A DNA stretch of 64,000 bases from Welwitschia mirabilis (taxonomy: Eukaryota; Gnetophyta; Gnetopsida; Welwitschiales): contig JBOZIK010000001.1 in NCBI GenBank assembly GCA_051453625.1, forward strand, positions 2,619,310 to 2,683,309, given 5' to 3'. Below are positions 47,130 through 57,868 of this stretch, piece by piece. Made by a program: the position numbers and the translations under genes. How positions within the stretch are numbered: the stretch's first letter is position 1; each line of letters starts with the position of its first letter. The notes beneath the pieces are model-generated. The model made no database searches and was not told the origin of the DNA. It was given only the letters and a program-made list of their open reading frames with translations.

Positions 47130-48240
47130 TTAGTTTTCTTCCCTGCAACCGCTGCCCGTTGTCTTGCTCAGCCTGCGCAGCTACTGACGATCTCTGCGCT
47201 CGTTGCCTGTTGCTGCTACTGCTCTGCCTGTCACCGCCTGTGAACACCTGTCATTGCCGTGATCGCCTGTTTGTGTGGCTCCTGCGATCTCGCTTGCGTT
47301 CCTGGTGGGCCTCCCATCTGTGTGCTATGCTTGCTAGGCGCCCGCTGCCCGTTGCCATTCCTGGCTACGCCCCACCATTCATGCGCGGTTCTTCAAGTGC
47401 CCGCGCAGCTCTGTGCTGTGCTGCTCGTGCCTGCCGTTCTTGTGCAGTTCTTCAAGTGCCCGTGCAGCTTTGTGCTGTGCTGCTCGTGCTGCTCATGCTG
47501 CTTGTAGCCGCCCGACCTTAGGCTCTGCTGGATCGCTGTCAGCACTTCCTCCACGATCACCTTCCTACAGTGACTGTGCGTCGCCTGCGTAGCATCAGTT
47601 CTGCGCTCTGCGGTTCTCTGCTTCTTTGCACCTCTGAGCCAGCCGCGCCTCTGTGTGCCATCTCTGCATCTTCTCATGCACCGGTCTCACATCTTAGCCA
47701 TGCTGCTCGGCCACTGGTCGCCTGTGCGCCCACTTGCCTCTGTGCACTGCATCCTGCATCTGACTATTCTCTGTCGTTGCTGTCTTAGGATCCTCCGACC
47801 GCTGCGCTTTGCAGTTGGTCTTCTCCTGCACGCAATGTCATCTGCCTCCTCTACAGTGCATACTTGCATCTCTGCTGTCCATCGCGCCACCTACGTTGCG
47901 CCTGCTGCCGGAACTCCTGAGTGCGCACGCATCTGCCCTCTTTCCTACCTTGCAGTTTCTCCTCTATGCGCCTCCTCTGTTGACACCGTTGGTGTTTCCA
48001 TTATCTGTCGTCAGTGCCTGCCGATCCTCAGCCTTTTTAACAGCTGCTCTGCTGACGACGCCGTGCTTGCCCTGCGTTCTGAGCCTCTTTTTGGCTCCTG
48101 TTTGCTGCGAGCTTCAGTTCGCCTGCGCAGTTAGCTGCCCTCTGATCTGCACTGCGCCATTCTGCCAGTCGGATTTCTCACCCTGCGCGCGTTTGGGCGT
48201 CCAGCCTTTCTTAATAATGACTTTCTAGGGCTTGTTCGCT
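47130..48240 (+). other. GC-rich, Cys-codon-rich leader segment of element B
   Basis: About 1.1 kb is rich in C, G and CTGC/TGCC words, in sharp contrast to AT-rich DNA on both sides. Long overlapping open frames exist on both strands (for example plus 46865-47521, 47655-48134, 47809-48228; minus 47393-47677), which is what low stop-codon density at high GC would produce. The predicted proteins are Cys/Leu/Ser/Arg-rich without a known domain. A 59-bp imperfect tandem duplication lies at about 47389-47489 (unit starting TTCTTCAAGTGCCCG). It lies between the primer site and gag, so by position it is untranslated leader or acquired DNA. Confidence 0.55.
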
Positions 48241-48863
48241 CTGTATTTATGTTAGCTTCATGGTAGTTACAGTACTTTAATGAGCTACAGGTGTAGGGCT
48301 CGATTCCAGCCCCGCTAAAATCTTGCTGGCTTTAGGTTGTCTCCACCGCATATGCGAAATTGCTCAGCCTGTAACTCATCCTGTGTACATGTGGTCTTAG
48401 CCATTGTTCACTTCTCGTGTACATTTAGTTTAGCCGTTAGCCCTAATTTTGCACACATTGGCAGTTTTAGCCTTTTAACTATTTTTGGCTATATTTTTTT
48501 TTTTTGGGGTATTTTTCAAACTTGTAAGCCCTTAATTTAGTTTTTTAAGCATAATTTTGGTGCACTTGAAAGTTTTTAGGTAGTTTTTTTGCAAATTGTA
48601 AAGCCCTTAACTTTTTCTCATCAAGTTGAGTTTGGGATTTGAAGTAAGATCCACTTGACTTGATTTTTCTCTCACTTAGACTAATTTTTGTGATTTGGAT
48701 AGATTGAACTACGTTTGGGATGTTGAGCAAGATCCACTTAGCTTAACTATACCAAATCAGACCTTGTCCTTGTGTGGTTCAGTGTGTTCTTTCTCTTTAT
48801 CGCTTTCTCAAACTAAAATTTTAATTTTCTATGATTAAGTTAAAATTAGAAATTACTTTTACC

Positions 48864-49107
48864 CCTAAACACATTACGTTTCACACTGATAATAAGATTT
48901 AGTTGATGGCAGGAACTAGGAGCCTTATGTAGACANNNNNNNNNNNNNNNNNNNNNNNNNNNNNNNNNNNNNNNNNNNNNNNNNNNNNNNNNNNNNNNNN
49001 NNNNNNNNNNNNNNNNNNNNNNNNNNNNNNNNNNNCCTAAACACATTACGTTTCACACTGATAATAAGATTTAGTTGATGGCAGGAACTAGGAGCCTTAT
49101 GTAGACA
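48864..49107. other. Assembly gap with duplicated 72-bp flank
   Basis: 48864-48935 recurs exactly at 49036-49107 around exactly 100 N. It is most likely one locus present once in the genome. Confidence 0.88.
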
Positions 49108-50029
49108 GAGATCCGTGTGAGGCTACGCTATCTTGTGAGCTTATTATGCAATTTTAACTATCTTAACTGTGAAGTTTGGGCTATATGGAGAGTCATGTCT
49201 CTCCTAAGTGAAAACGTCCTAGGCACCCCAAGGTCTAGATTCTTGCATACGCCTTGGTAATCGAGGGTTTATTAGGTGAAGGCTGAAGGCAAACTGGTAG
49301 GGTCTACTTAGATTTCATCACCACATCAATAAGGAGTCATAAGTGTAATCAATCTTAAAATTTACTGAGTCCAACGTATAAGTAAGTTGCCGACATCACA
49401 TAGTACCCTTCCTTAAGGAGGGTATATATCATGGAGGTAACTGAAATTGGCTAACAACTTGGAAGCCCCACTGCGGTGATTCACACTTTTGTCCTTTTAC
49501 TCTCTTAGGAGGCAAGGGTAACCCCCTTAGAGAAGACATGATCACTACTCGGATTCAAAAGTAGATTTTAAAATTAACAAATCTGCATATTCATTATCTA
49601 ATAATCAAATTAGGCCTCCTCGCTTTCAAATTTTACACTCGCTCACATTAAGAACACTTTAACAAAATTACCTTATTTGTTCTCGTGCATGTAGGCTTTA
49701 CAGGGTTCACAGGGGATTTGTCCTCTTGTCACACATTGTGATTTAGATAGATCACTCAAATTTTTGGGATTAATTCCTTTTTGTAGTGATTATACCTTTC
49801 CGTCATGACCTCTTTTTTTATTTCTATTTTTATTTTTGCATTATGATTATATCTTTGTCCTCCATTTTTCCTCTTTGATTTTTTAATGAGTTTTCTTTGT
49901 GTTTTTGATATATCAAGTCTTTTAGTAGTGGATGTAAGCAAAATTCCTTTGGAAATCATCTTTACCTCACAACTTATCAATCCTTCTCTCTCTATTTCTC
50001 AATATTCATCATGACTTTAACATCGAAGG

Positions 50030-51960
50030 GAAATATTCAGATCCTGCTAGAGAATTTTAAACTAGTCTTAATTATAGAAATCATATCTAATATTAGGGTG
50101 ATCTTGCATGATGATTAGAGTTGGAAGGACTAGAATGAAGATTTTATGTCAACAATGTGGATTTATGGTTTTGATACAAAATTTTTTGAAGAAGAGCATG
50201 TTACTTTTCAAGATTCAAATGAAGAAAAGGCAGGGAAAGTCATTGATTGCAAGATCACAGAGATCATTCAAAAATTAGTGGCTACTACGCACAAAAAGTT
50301 GGTTGATAGAAATAAGTCTTGTTATTCCAACTATTGTGCTTTGTGAGACACCTTTTATGTGAAGAATGATCTTGAGTTAATAGACCTCATTATAAGCATG
50401 TACAACCTTTACTATGAAAGGGGTAGAATGTGTTGGCTTATAACGCATATCACAGATATTAAAACCAAGGTTGCTGAGATAGATTCAACCTAGAAAGTTT
50501 GCACAAATTATGTCAACTTGGTCTATTGTTGACTGGAGGATCCCTTTCTTCATAGCTACATCCTATCTCTTTATGGAAGTAAGTGGCTACCTAATATGAA
50601 CTTTGACATACTCAGTAAGGATCTTATTGCTGCAGAAGCTTAGTTTAAATTCTTAGACTCCTCATCCTCTAATGTAACTTGAAAAGTTTCTCATACTCGT
50701 AGATCTCCTTCTAAACATTAGTCTTATCACAACTCTCATCCATTAAAAACATCATAACATAATAAGGGAAAGACACCATAAAAATAGAAAAGAATCCTAC
50801 TTAGACTCTATCAAATAAAAATCAAGTTCAACATACTGCTACTCCAAACTAAAACAAATATCAATGCTCATGAGATGTGGTCATACCTCAGACTTCTATT
50901 GGATACCTTGGGATAAAATTAAATCTACACATAAGGCAAATACATTATTAAAGATTCTAAATCCCCTAATGATGATGATCATCATGAGTTAAACGCAGTT
51001 TTGGCAATTCTAATTTTGTAGGTATAAGTGAGCACATACCTCTTAATAAAACTTGGATTCTTGACATGGGTGTTAATTATCAAATAACTTATTGACATGA
51101 TTATTTTAATGACTTTATTAAAGCACTAAGTCAGGTTTATTTGGAAAACAGAACTCTAGTTCTAGTGGAAGGCTATAGTTCAATTACTCTTAACTTGACA
51201 TCACTCTCTTCATAGACTATTTCCCATGTTCTATATGTGCCTTATTTAAGGTCGTAGCTTCTATTACTTTCCACCCTGTACGAGAAGATCATTTAATCTC
51301 TATGACAAAGCACTGGACATTTTTAATTCTAATTATAAACTGATTATGTAAGGCTATAAAGATGATGAACTTATTCATCTTTAAGGTTGTATCAAAAAGT
51401 GTGAGATCACTTGCACTACTTCCTGAGACAAAACCTTAGATTCTCATTGTCCTACAGTTAAGGGAGGAGATGTAGCTACCCTTCCTGCTTTAGTTCCTTC
51501 TATTGGTATGACTTCTTTGCAATCTTTAGGAATTGAGTAATTTGGTGCTTTAGGCACTCTTAATAATGGTTTCCATAGCAAGTTAGTAGGCTCTCTAACT
51601 AAAGAAGCTAAAACTATCCAAAGATGACATTGTAATACCTGGTCAAAGTCTACTCTCCAAGATGTTCATCACAATGAAAAGGGTAAAACTAGAACCAGAT
51701 ATAGCTCACATACAACTCATGATAATGATGTGAATCAGCTTCATTTAATTTCTGATGGTAAACCAAATTCTTTAAAAGACATCATTTTACATTATCAATG
51801 GATCCAATTCATAAAAGAAGAATATCATACTCTTGTATAAAATGCTACATGAGAGTTGGTTCATAAAATTAAGGAACTTATACAGCATGAAGTCATTACA
51901 CCAGTACATCATCCTACCATAAAATCAACAAGTACTGCTCAAACAAATATGATTGATTAA
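50030..51960 (+). pseudogene. Copia gag, protease remnant and RT start of element B
   Basis: The plus strand encodes pieces of a copia polyprotein in changing frames. Gag (50030-50640) includes an open frame at 50146-50346 and the block EDPFLHSYILSLYGSKW with a DLIAAEAxFK end. A protease region (about 51000-51260) reads TWILDMGVNYQI, where the catalytic D-S/T-G has become D-M-G, and SHVLYVPYL follows. The integrase core is absent. A Pro-rich linker (ATLPALVPSIGMTSLQSLG, 51480-51535) leads to the RT entry motif (KPNSLKDIILHYQWIQF, then KEEYHTLV, 51760-51840). The RT palm and RNase H body are missing. A stretch near 51955-52015 may be the RNase H C-terminus. Confidence 0.75.
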
Positions 51961-52088
51961 GAGAAGTCCTAATATTTTAATTCAAGATTGCATTGACAAA
52001 TAATGAGTTGAGTTAAACTCATTTTCTTTTTGTACATCATTGGCTTCACTTGACTTTTGAGTCTCTGATTGAAGTCATATCGAATCTT

Positions 52089-52225
52089 AGTACTACGGAA
52101 TGTGTAGTACAAAACATGACCTAGTACTACAGGATGTGTAGTACACATTTTGACCTAGTATTACAAGATGTGTAATGCACAAAAATAAGCCTATCTGCTA
52201 TGGAATGTGTAGTAATAAATTAACC
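52089..52225 (+). repeat. Four tandem 34-bp repeats upstream of 3' LTR of element B
   Basis: Units start at 52089, 52123, 52157 and 52193. The first two are AGTACTACGGAATGTGTAGT and AGTACTACAGGATGTGTAGT plus spacer; each has an inverted pair (AGTACTAC and GTAGTAC). The last two are more diverged. They lie between pol remnants and the PPT. Confidence 0.8.
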
Positions 52226-52362
52226 GCTTCTTTTACAAAATTTTTTCCTCACATGGCAAATCTTTTCCGAAGGTTTTATTGTAGGCTGCATTTCCAAGAT
52301 TTTCCCCCGGGCACTCTAGTTTTTCTTTAGAAGAGAACATATTCCCATGTTGAGTGGGGAAT

Positions 52363-52526
52363 TGCTAAGGCTAAGTATACATCATGGTCCCACGTCTTGA
52401 AATGCATGAAAATCATAATGGTATGCTTAACCTTTTAAGCAAGCTCTCTATTGAATAATAGAAGAAGAAATACATTTTCACTTTTGGGAATTATTATGCC
52501 TCCTGATTTTTGGATTCTTGTTTCCA
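52363..52526 (+). repeat. 3' LTR of element B
   Basis: Starts TGCTAAGGCTAAGTATACA directly after GAGTGGGGAAT and ends TTGTTTCCA. Its last bases overlap the presumed CAAAC target duplication, so the exact end is uncertain by two bases. Confidence 0.85.
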
Positions 52527-54033
52527 AACATAAACTTAGATAGAGGACTATCAAGTAAGATGGCCTTGGCATCATCATCATCTGCTTTAGCAGTGATTAA
52601 ATTAAGGTAAATTAGTAAAGATATAAATTGATTAATATGCTTATTCATGTCTTTATCTTCATCAATCCTTAAAACATATCATTTATTTTTTAACATGTAG
52701 TTAGTATCTTGATCTTTTATACAAAAAAATAATTTAAGTCATTTTAATTATCTTTTGATGACTTGATTAGATTAAAATAATATAAGTAATTATCTTCAAG
52801 CATAAGATTGATTACAAAAAGAACCTTTTGATCTAGCATTTCCCATAAAAATACTTTGGATGCATCTATTTGCTTAAGTATTATGTTATTTACAATATTC
52901 CATACATCTTTTTAAATTAAAATATACTACATTTTAATCTTCAATAAACAGAAATTCTTTTGATTATATTTCTTTATCTTCTTTGTAATTGTATTTATTC
53001 TCTTTTTTATTTCTCCAAGAAAAGAAATTTAAGCATTTAAAAATTAAGCACTACTTATGTTCACCTTGTTCAACTCAACACTCCCTCAACCCACTCCAAA
53101 AAAAATCTTTTATTACATCGTACTTTTAAAAAAATATAAGAAGGGGATAAAATATCTTTTTACAATGAAAATAAGATGAAAGTAATGAAAATACTTAAAC
53201 AAAATAGGAGTAAAAAATAAAGTGGATTTGGATGCCACCCCCATAATTATTGAATCTTAGACCTGCTTCTTTTCTAGTGATGTATAATTTTATTTTACAG
53301 ATAATTATACATTAATTTCATAACTTTATTTCTTTAAAAACATACAAAGAAGGAATGTTAGAACTGATCATTTAAAAAACAAGGGATTACAATCAAATTC
53401 TAAACTTTGGCCAAAGAAAAAAATGAGAAATACCACCATCATGAAATACTCTAAGGTATTCATGAATTCAAAGAAATAGTACTACAAAGGCATAATTAAT
53501 GAATATGAACCAATGTCCTTATGTTAGAGAATCCAAAATTCTATAAGCGATGAAGCTAAATTTTATGTTTTAGTAAAGTTCTTACATTTTTTAAATTAAT
53601 GTTAGGTAGATTGTGAATTATTCACCTACATTGATGTCTTAGAAGAAAGTGTATAGTTTTATAGGCCTATGCTATGGTCTAAGATATCTCCTTTCTTTTT
53701 ATTGTTTCATTTCTTCTACTTCTTTTGTCTAAGAACAAACAACGTCAATTCCAATGCCTATAAACTTCTTGCATCATTTTCTTTTTATTGATTTTCATGA
53801 TTATTCTCTTCTACTCTTAATCTCTCTCCAAGATATCATTATACTAATTTGACAAGTGATTGAACCATCTTTTAATCAAATAGTTTTATAGTTTCTAGAT
53901 TCCTTGATCGCAGAGGTTTAAAGAAAGAATCATAATAGGGAAAAATGGATTAGTAGTTATGAATTGAAAAGTTATAAGACTAGGTTTTCATGTATGGATG
54001 AAGAGCCCAATAAAACAAGGATTTAACACTAAT
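52527..54033 (-). pseudogene. Gag of element A, proximal part, and leader
   Basis: At 52530-52720 the minus strand reads INQFISLLIYLNLITAKADD and AKAILLDSPLSKF, the same gag block seen in element H. The rest up to the 5' LTR at 54034 is AT-rich and shows no clear motif. The frame joins the distal part at 46440-46574 when element B and one CAAAC copy are disregarded. Confidence 0.65.
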
Positions 54034-54285
54034 TGAAATTTTTAAAAATGTAATGAAAGAATGAATAGAAGAGTTTTAGTTTGAATAAATATGCTTTTCT
54101 GAAAGTTTATTTATGCCTATATAAATAAGCTACATAATGGATAAATGAGAAAATTTGAAAAGGGATGAAAGGGTATGAGAGAAGAAAGTGAGATATAGAG
54201 AAAATAATAGAAGTGATAAATAAAATAGATTGTTTACAACCACTTATTAAAAATCTAAAAGTTACAAAATCAAACAATTATAATA
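54034..54285 (-). repeat. 5' LTR-like repeat of element A
   Basis: Matches 45838-46123 at TGCCTATATAAATAAG and AATGAGAAAATTTG among others. The right end (ACAATTATAATA) corresponds to the CATTTCTAACA end of the 3' LTR. Confidence 0.6.
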
Positions 54286-54508
54286 GAAATTTCATAGGCT
54301 AAAGAAAAGAGTATAAAGAAAGGCTACCACATCTTCTATGATCTTGTATGATGCTATGATTTAGAATATGTTGCATGGATCTAGAATGATTTACAAATAA
54401 AAGTAGAGTACATCTTATAAATCAATGTTATAATTATTATGAATAAAGATGCAAAGCTTATTGGAAATATAAAACTTACTCTTATAATTATTATGAAGAA
54501 AACTAGTT
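54286..54508. other. Short unassigned AT-rich spacer
   Basis: Lies between elements A and D. Nothing is recognised. Confidence 0.6.
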
Positions 54509-54807
54509 GTTGAGTTTTTAGTTAAGTCAAGGTGTGGAAATGTTTACTTTTTTCATTTAATGTCTAGAAGATTTTGATTTTTTTATTGGGGTTTCATTAG
54601 TTGAAGGCTTGTGTAACTTAAGTTAGAGTTATGTTTGATTACTTAGGTATTAATAAATCTTTTTCATGTAAACACTTATGTTAATTATTTTATTTATAGT
54701 GCATATGTAAATTGATTTACAAATAAAAAGAATTTAAGAAGATTTTTTGTTTTTCATTTTATATTCTTTTCTTTTTTCATTCTTTACTCACACTTGTGCT
54801 ACTAACA
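54509..54807 (+). repeat. 5' LTR of element D (299 bp)
   Basis: Starts TGTTGAGTTTTTAGTTAAG and ends TGCTACTAACA, two bases before the primer site. Confidence 0.75.
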
Positions 54808-54829
54808 TCTAGTATCATATCCATGGCAA

Positions 54830-57280
54830 AGTTATAAGTTGTTGCTTAGGCTTGTGCAAGTTCAAGTTCATGGATTTAATCCACAACTTTTAATGGAAAA
54901 TACTATGGAATATGAAGCATAAAAATCAAGACCATCTTCATATTGATGGACTTATGGATAATAGTTCATTATGGGCTTTGATTCTGAAGGTCCAAATCAT
55001 GTGCCCATAGTTACCAATAATCAAAAGAAAATTGTGGGAGGAAACATGAAATGATGCAAAGGCAACGAGTTTGATGTATATTGTAGCATCAAATAATAAT
55101 TTTTCTCAAATAGCAATAGAGAAATAGCCAAAAAGGCTTGAAGAAAGCATAAGAAGCCTCTAAGAAGACAAAAATGATGAGATTTCAATTTTACAAAGGG
55201 AGTTTAAATCTACCATGATGAAGAAAGTAAAGACAATTTTAGAATTCTTTGCAATAGTATTTAATATAATAAACTAGATTAAAGCTATTACTAAAGAGGT
55301 GGAAGAGAAAAGAGCGGTACAAAAGATTTTAAAAAGTTTAACAATCAAGTTTAATATCAAGATGACTATAATTAAAGCAACAAAGGATATGTTAAAATCG
55401 AGGGTAGAAGAACCTATACGCTTTCTTAAAAATCATGAATAGAGTTTTAGTCATTCATTAATTCCATCGAAGAAAGCCTCTGAAAGCTGAGACAGTGTAA
55501 GAGAATAACAATGTTAATAAAATGGTAAAGGCCATGATAGAGGAATATCAAAAAAGAACTTTAGTGAAGGAAATCAAAAGCAAGGTACTAAAGGAAGAGT
55601 ATGTAAGAGACAAGTAGGACGATTTGAAATATCAAGCAATAAAAATAAGCAAAGAAATAACCGATTTCATATTTATTGCTATGAATGTAATAAATATTGA
55701 AACTATGCAACAGATTATCCCAAAAGTGTACATGTTTTTAAAGATGCAAATTTTCATGTCTTTTTCTTAGCACTATCAAAGGGAAATAACACATAAAAGA
55801 TGAAGTTTGGTTGTAGGATAGTGGCTGTAACAACAACATAATAGGAAAAAAGAAGTATTTTTCAATGCTAAATGGAAGTTTAAAGTTAGAAATAATATTG
55901 GGTAATAATAACAAAGTCCCAATTAAAGGGAAGGATGTGGTTACTTTCAATTGAAAAAACTAGGGTAGAGATGTTAATAATGTTTGTTATGATCTTATAA
56001 TAAATTATTTTTAACTATAAAAGAATTAAATAAAAATGAACATAAAGTAATTTTTTATGCTTATATTTCTTAGATAATACAGAAGGCCACAAACGAGGTG
56101 GTTTCTTGTGCTAAGATAAAAATGAATAGAATGTTTCCAATACATTTATAGAATGTTGTCTTTGCTAGTTATAGTAATAGAGGGAATACTAGCTTGCTTG
56201 AGCATTTCAATTAACATTTTAAACACATAAACATTGGAATCTTGAAACTAATAAAGAAACTCAACATGGTTAAGTGGTTTCCACCTTTTTCAAATGGAAA
56301 ATTTACCTATGAGTCTTGCATCTTTGGAAAGATAGAAAAAATGCATTACCTAGTGGAAAGTCTTAGAGGGCCAAAGTACCATTGAAGCTAGTACACTTAA
56401 ATTTATATGAACCTATGAGAACTCCCATCATTGGAGAAAATGAATTAATATAAAGGCATGTAGAACAAATCAAGATGGTGAGTATATTTGAGAGGGGATC
56501 TTAAAGTTTTGCAAAGATCATGAAATTAAAAAGAAGTTCACTTTAAGAATGACATTCCAACATAGTGAAGTTGTGAAAAGGACAACCATTACATTCAAAA
56601 ATGTATCAAATGAATGCTAAGAACAAAAGGATGCCTAATGAATTTTGGATAAAGTCAATCCATACATTAGTTTTTCCATAGAATACAACACTGATAGAAG
56701 TGAATATCAAACATCAAAAAGAATTTTGTAGGGATGAGAAACTACTCATATGAAATTTTAAAATATTTGGTTGCATAATTTATGCTTATATTACCAAAAA
56801 AAAAAAAGAAAAAGAAAGTAAAAAGATAAGGTATAAAAATGCTTTTTTATTGGTTATTTTAAAAGATAAATAACTTATAAATTATATAGTTCTATTAAAT
56901 AAATCATTGTTTTAGTAGAGATTTTTTTATAAAGCATGATTCTTGGAATTTCATAGAGCAAAAGAAATAAGTAGTAAGTAAATTTATCTTTAACAGAGCT
57001 ATGGTTAGTTAACAAAGTGAAGATATTTCTAAAAACCAACATCATCCTACATCAACATCCTCATCAATCCTACATGATATTCTATCAATCTCTATAAATT
57101 TAAATGTTTGGTAGAAAATAAGAAATCTTCAAAAGATTTACCAACAAAAATATGATGAAGATAGTGCATGTAACTATTATACTTTATCATGCATAACAGG
57201 TCCAATACATTTGTAGGTTATAGATATTTTCATCAAGCCTTAAGTAAAAATTAAAATTTTTCAATTTGGAAGATGACTGG
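54830..57280 (+). pseudogene. Copia gag-protease-integrase of element D
   Basis: Gag (54870-55480) shows FNGKYYG, ILQREFKST and KSLTIKFN blocks of the UBN2 capsid domain. A zinc knuckle near 55665-55710 reads CYECNKY with the His and last Cys substituted. Protease (55808-55930) has WLxDSGCNNNIIG, keeping the catalytic D-S-G but with a stop beside it. Pre-integrase and integrase follow: ESCIFGKIEK (about 56310), KLVHLNLYEPMRTPIIGENE (about 56385-56445) where the first catalytic Asp is Asn, and DGEYI with EFLKFCKDH-like sequence near 56475-56520. Linker blocks run to about 57195. After a junction near 57200 the sequence reads KLKFFNLEDDW, typical of the RNase H C-terminus. Stops and frameshifts throughout. 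Confidence 0.82.
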
Positions 57281-57289
57281 AATTAGAGA

Positions 57290-57629
57290 AGATTAATCTT
57301 CATGAGGCATTTATTAGAAATAATAAAAATGTAAAAACTTAACTTTTAATATATTAAAGTTAATAAAAATTAATTTATATCTATTAAATTTCAAAAAACT
57401 TAGGGATTTTTACTAAGTTTTTATTAGTTGAAGGTTTGTGTTAAGCTATAACTTATATTTGATTGCTTGGCTATTAAGCAATCTTTATCATATAAACAAG
57501 TTTATTATTGATTTTATTCATAGAGCATGTGTAAACTAATTTTTAAATAAAGAGAATTAAAAAAGTTTTCTAGTTTTCATTTTTTATTTTTTCATTTTTT
57601 ATCTTTTACTAATGCTTCTGCTACTAATA
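57290..57629 (+). repeat. 3' LTR of element D
   Basis: The right half aligns well with the 5' LTR; the left half is diverged, so the start (after GAATTAGAGAAGAT) is approximate. Confidence 0.6.
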
Positions 57630-57868
57630 AATGTATCATTTATCCATCCTTGATCAAGCCTTCATAACAATAAAGACAAACTCTTTTTACATCCATTATG
57701 CAATAAGAGAGTACTCATGGCTTGAGTTTAATTATTTGTTCATTCTCCTCTCATATTTTTCAAGTCTAAATTTCCTCCCAAAACATCAAGAAGAAATAGT
57801 TCTTTGAGAAATCTCTTTATTTCACAAGATATAAAATCACATGGCTAGGCTTAAAGAATAGTACATAC

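Larger units (their letters stand above)
46575..52526 (+). mobile_element. Ty1/copia element B with short LTRs and long GC-rich leader
   Basis: Short LTRs (46575-46739 and 52363-52526) begin TGCTAAGGCTAAGTATACA and are roughly 85 percent identical by eye. A decayed primer site TAGTATTAGAGT follows the 5' LTR (46747-46758). TGAGTGGGGA precedes the 3' LTR. CAAAC lies left of the element (46570-46574) and again at its right edge (52525-52529), overlapping the eroded LTR end, in keeping with a target duplication. The interior holds a 3.2-kb leader with a GC-rich core, then gag, protease remnants and the start of RT. It sits in the gag of element A. Confidence 0.85.
45838..54285 (-). mobile_element. 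Ty1/copia element A, internally deleted and split by element B
   Basis: LTR-like repeats at 45838-46123 and 54034-54285 are homologous and both minus-oriented. The left one is followed on the plus strand by CCCCCACTTGATG, i.e. a PPT (CATCAAGTGGGGG) on the minus strand, which makes it the 3' LTR. Beside the right one a decayed tRNA-Met-like site (TAGTGTTAAATCC on minus) can be read. The only recognised coding part is gag, which is cut by element B. Without B, A would be about 2.5 kb, so pol has been lost. No matching target duplication was found, which lowers confidence in the outer limits. Confidence 0.6.
54509..57629 (+). mobile_element. Ty1/copia element D with internal RT/RNase H deletion
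   Basis: The 5' LTR (54509-54807) and 3' LTR (about 57290-57629) share, for example, CATTAGTTGAAGGCTTGTG (TATTAGTTGAAGGTTTGTG) and a common end GCTACTAACA (GCTACTAATA). A decayed primer site TAGTATCATATC followed by CATGGC lies at 54810-54821. Gag, protease and integrase occur in order, and pol then jumps from the RT entry region to the last residues of RNase H. No clear target duplication was found (CTAGT on the left, AATGT on the right). Confidence 0.8.

Noticed and set aside
46865-47521. 218-codon plus-strand ORF with a hydrophobic start and a Cys-rich body, resembling a secreted peptide
   Set aside because: It lies in a GC-rich leader where all frames are open; competing frames exist on both strands and no domain or cysteine spacing pattern is recognisable.
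48285-48330. Possible tRNA T-arm (GGGCTCGATTCCAGCCC)
   Set aside because: The hairpin has no matching D-arm, anticodon arm or acceptor stem around it, and the loop lacks TTC at the right place.
56797-56825. Poly-A run as a retrotransposon tail
   Set aside because: The A-rich run fits the integrase-to-RT linker of element D (PKKKKKK-type residues in place of PKEKR), and recognisable pol sequence continues beyond it.
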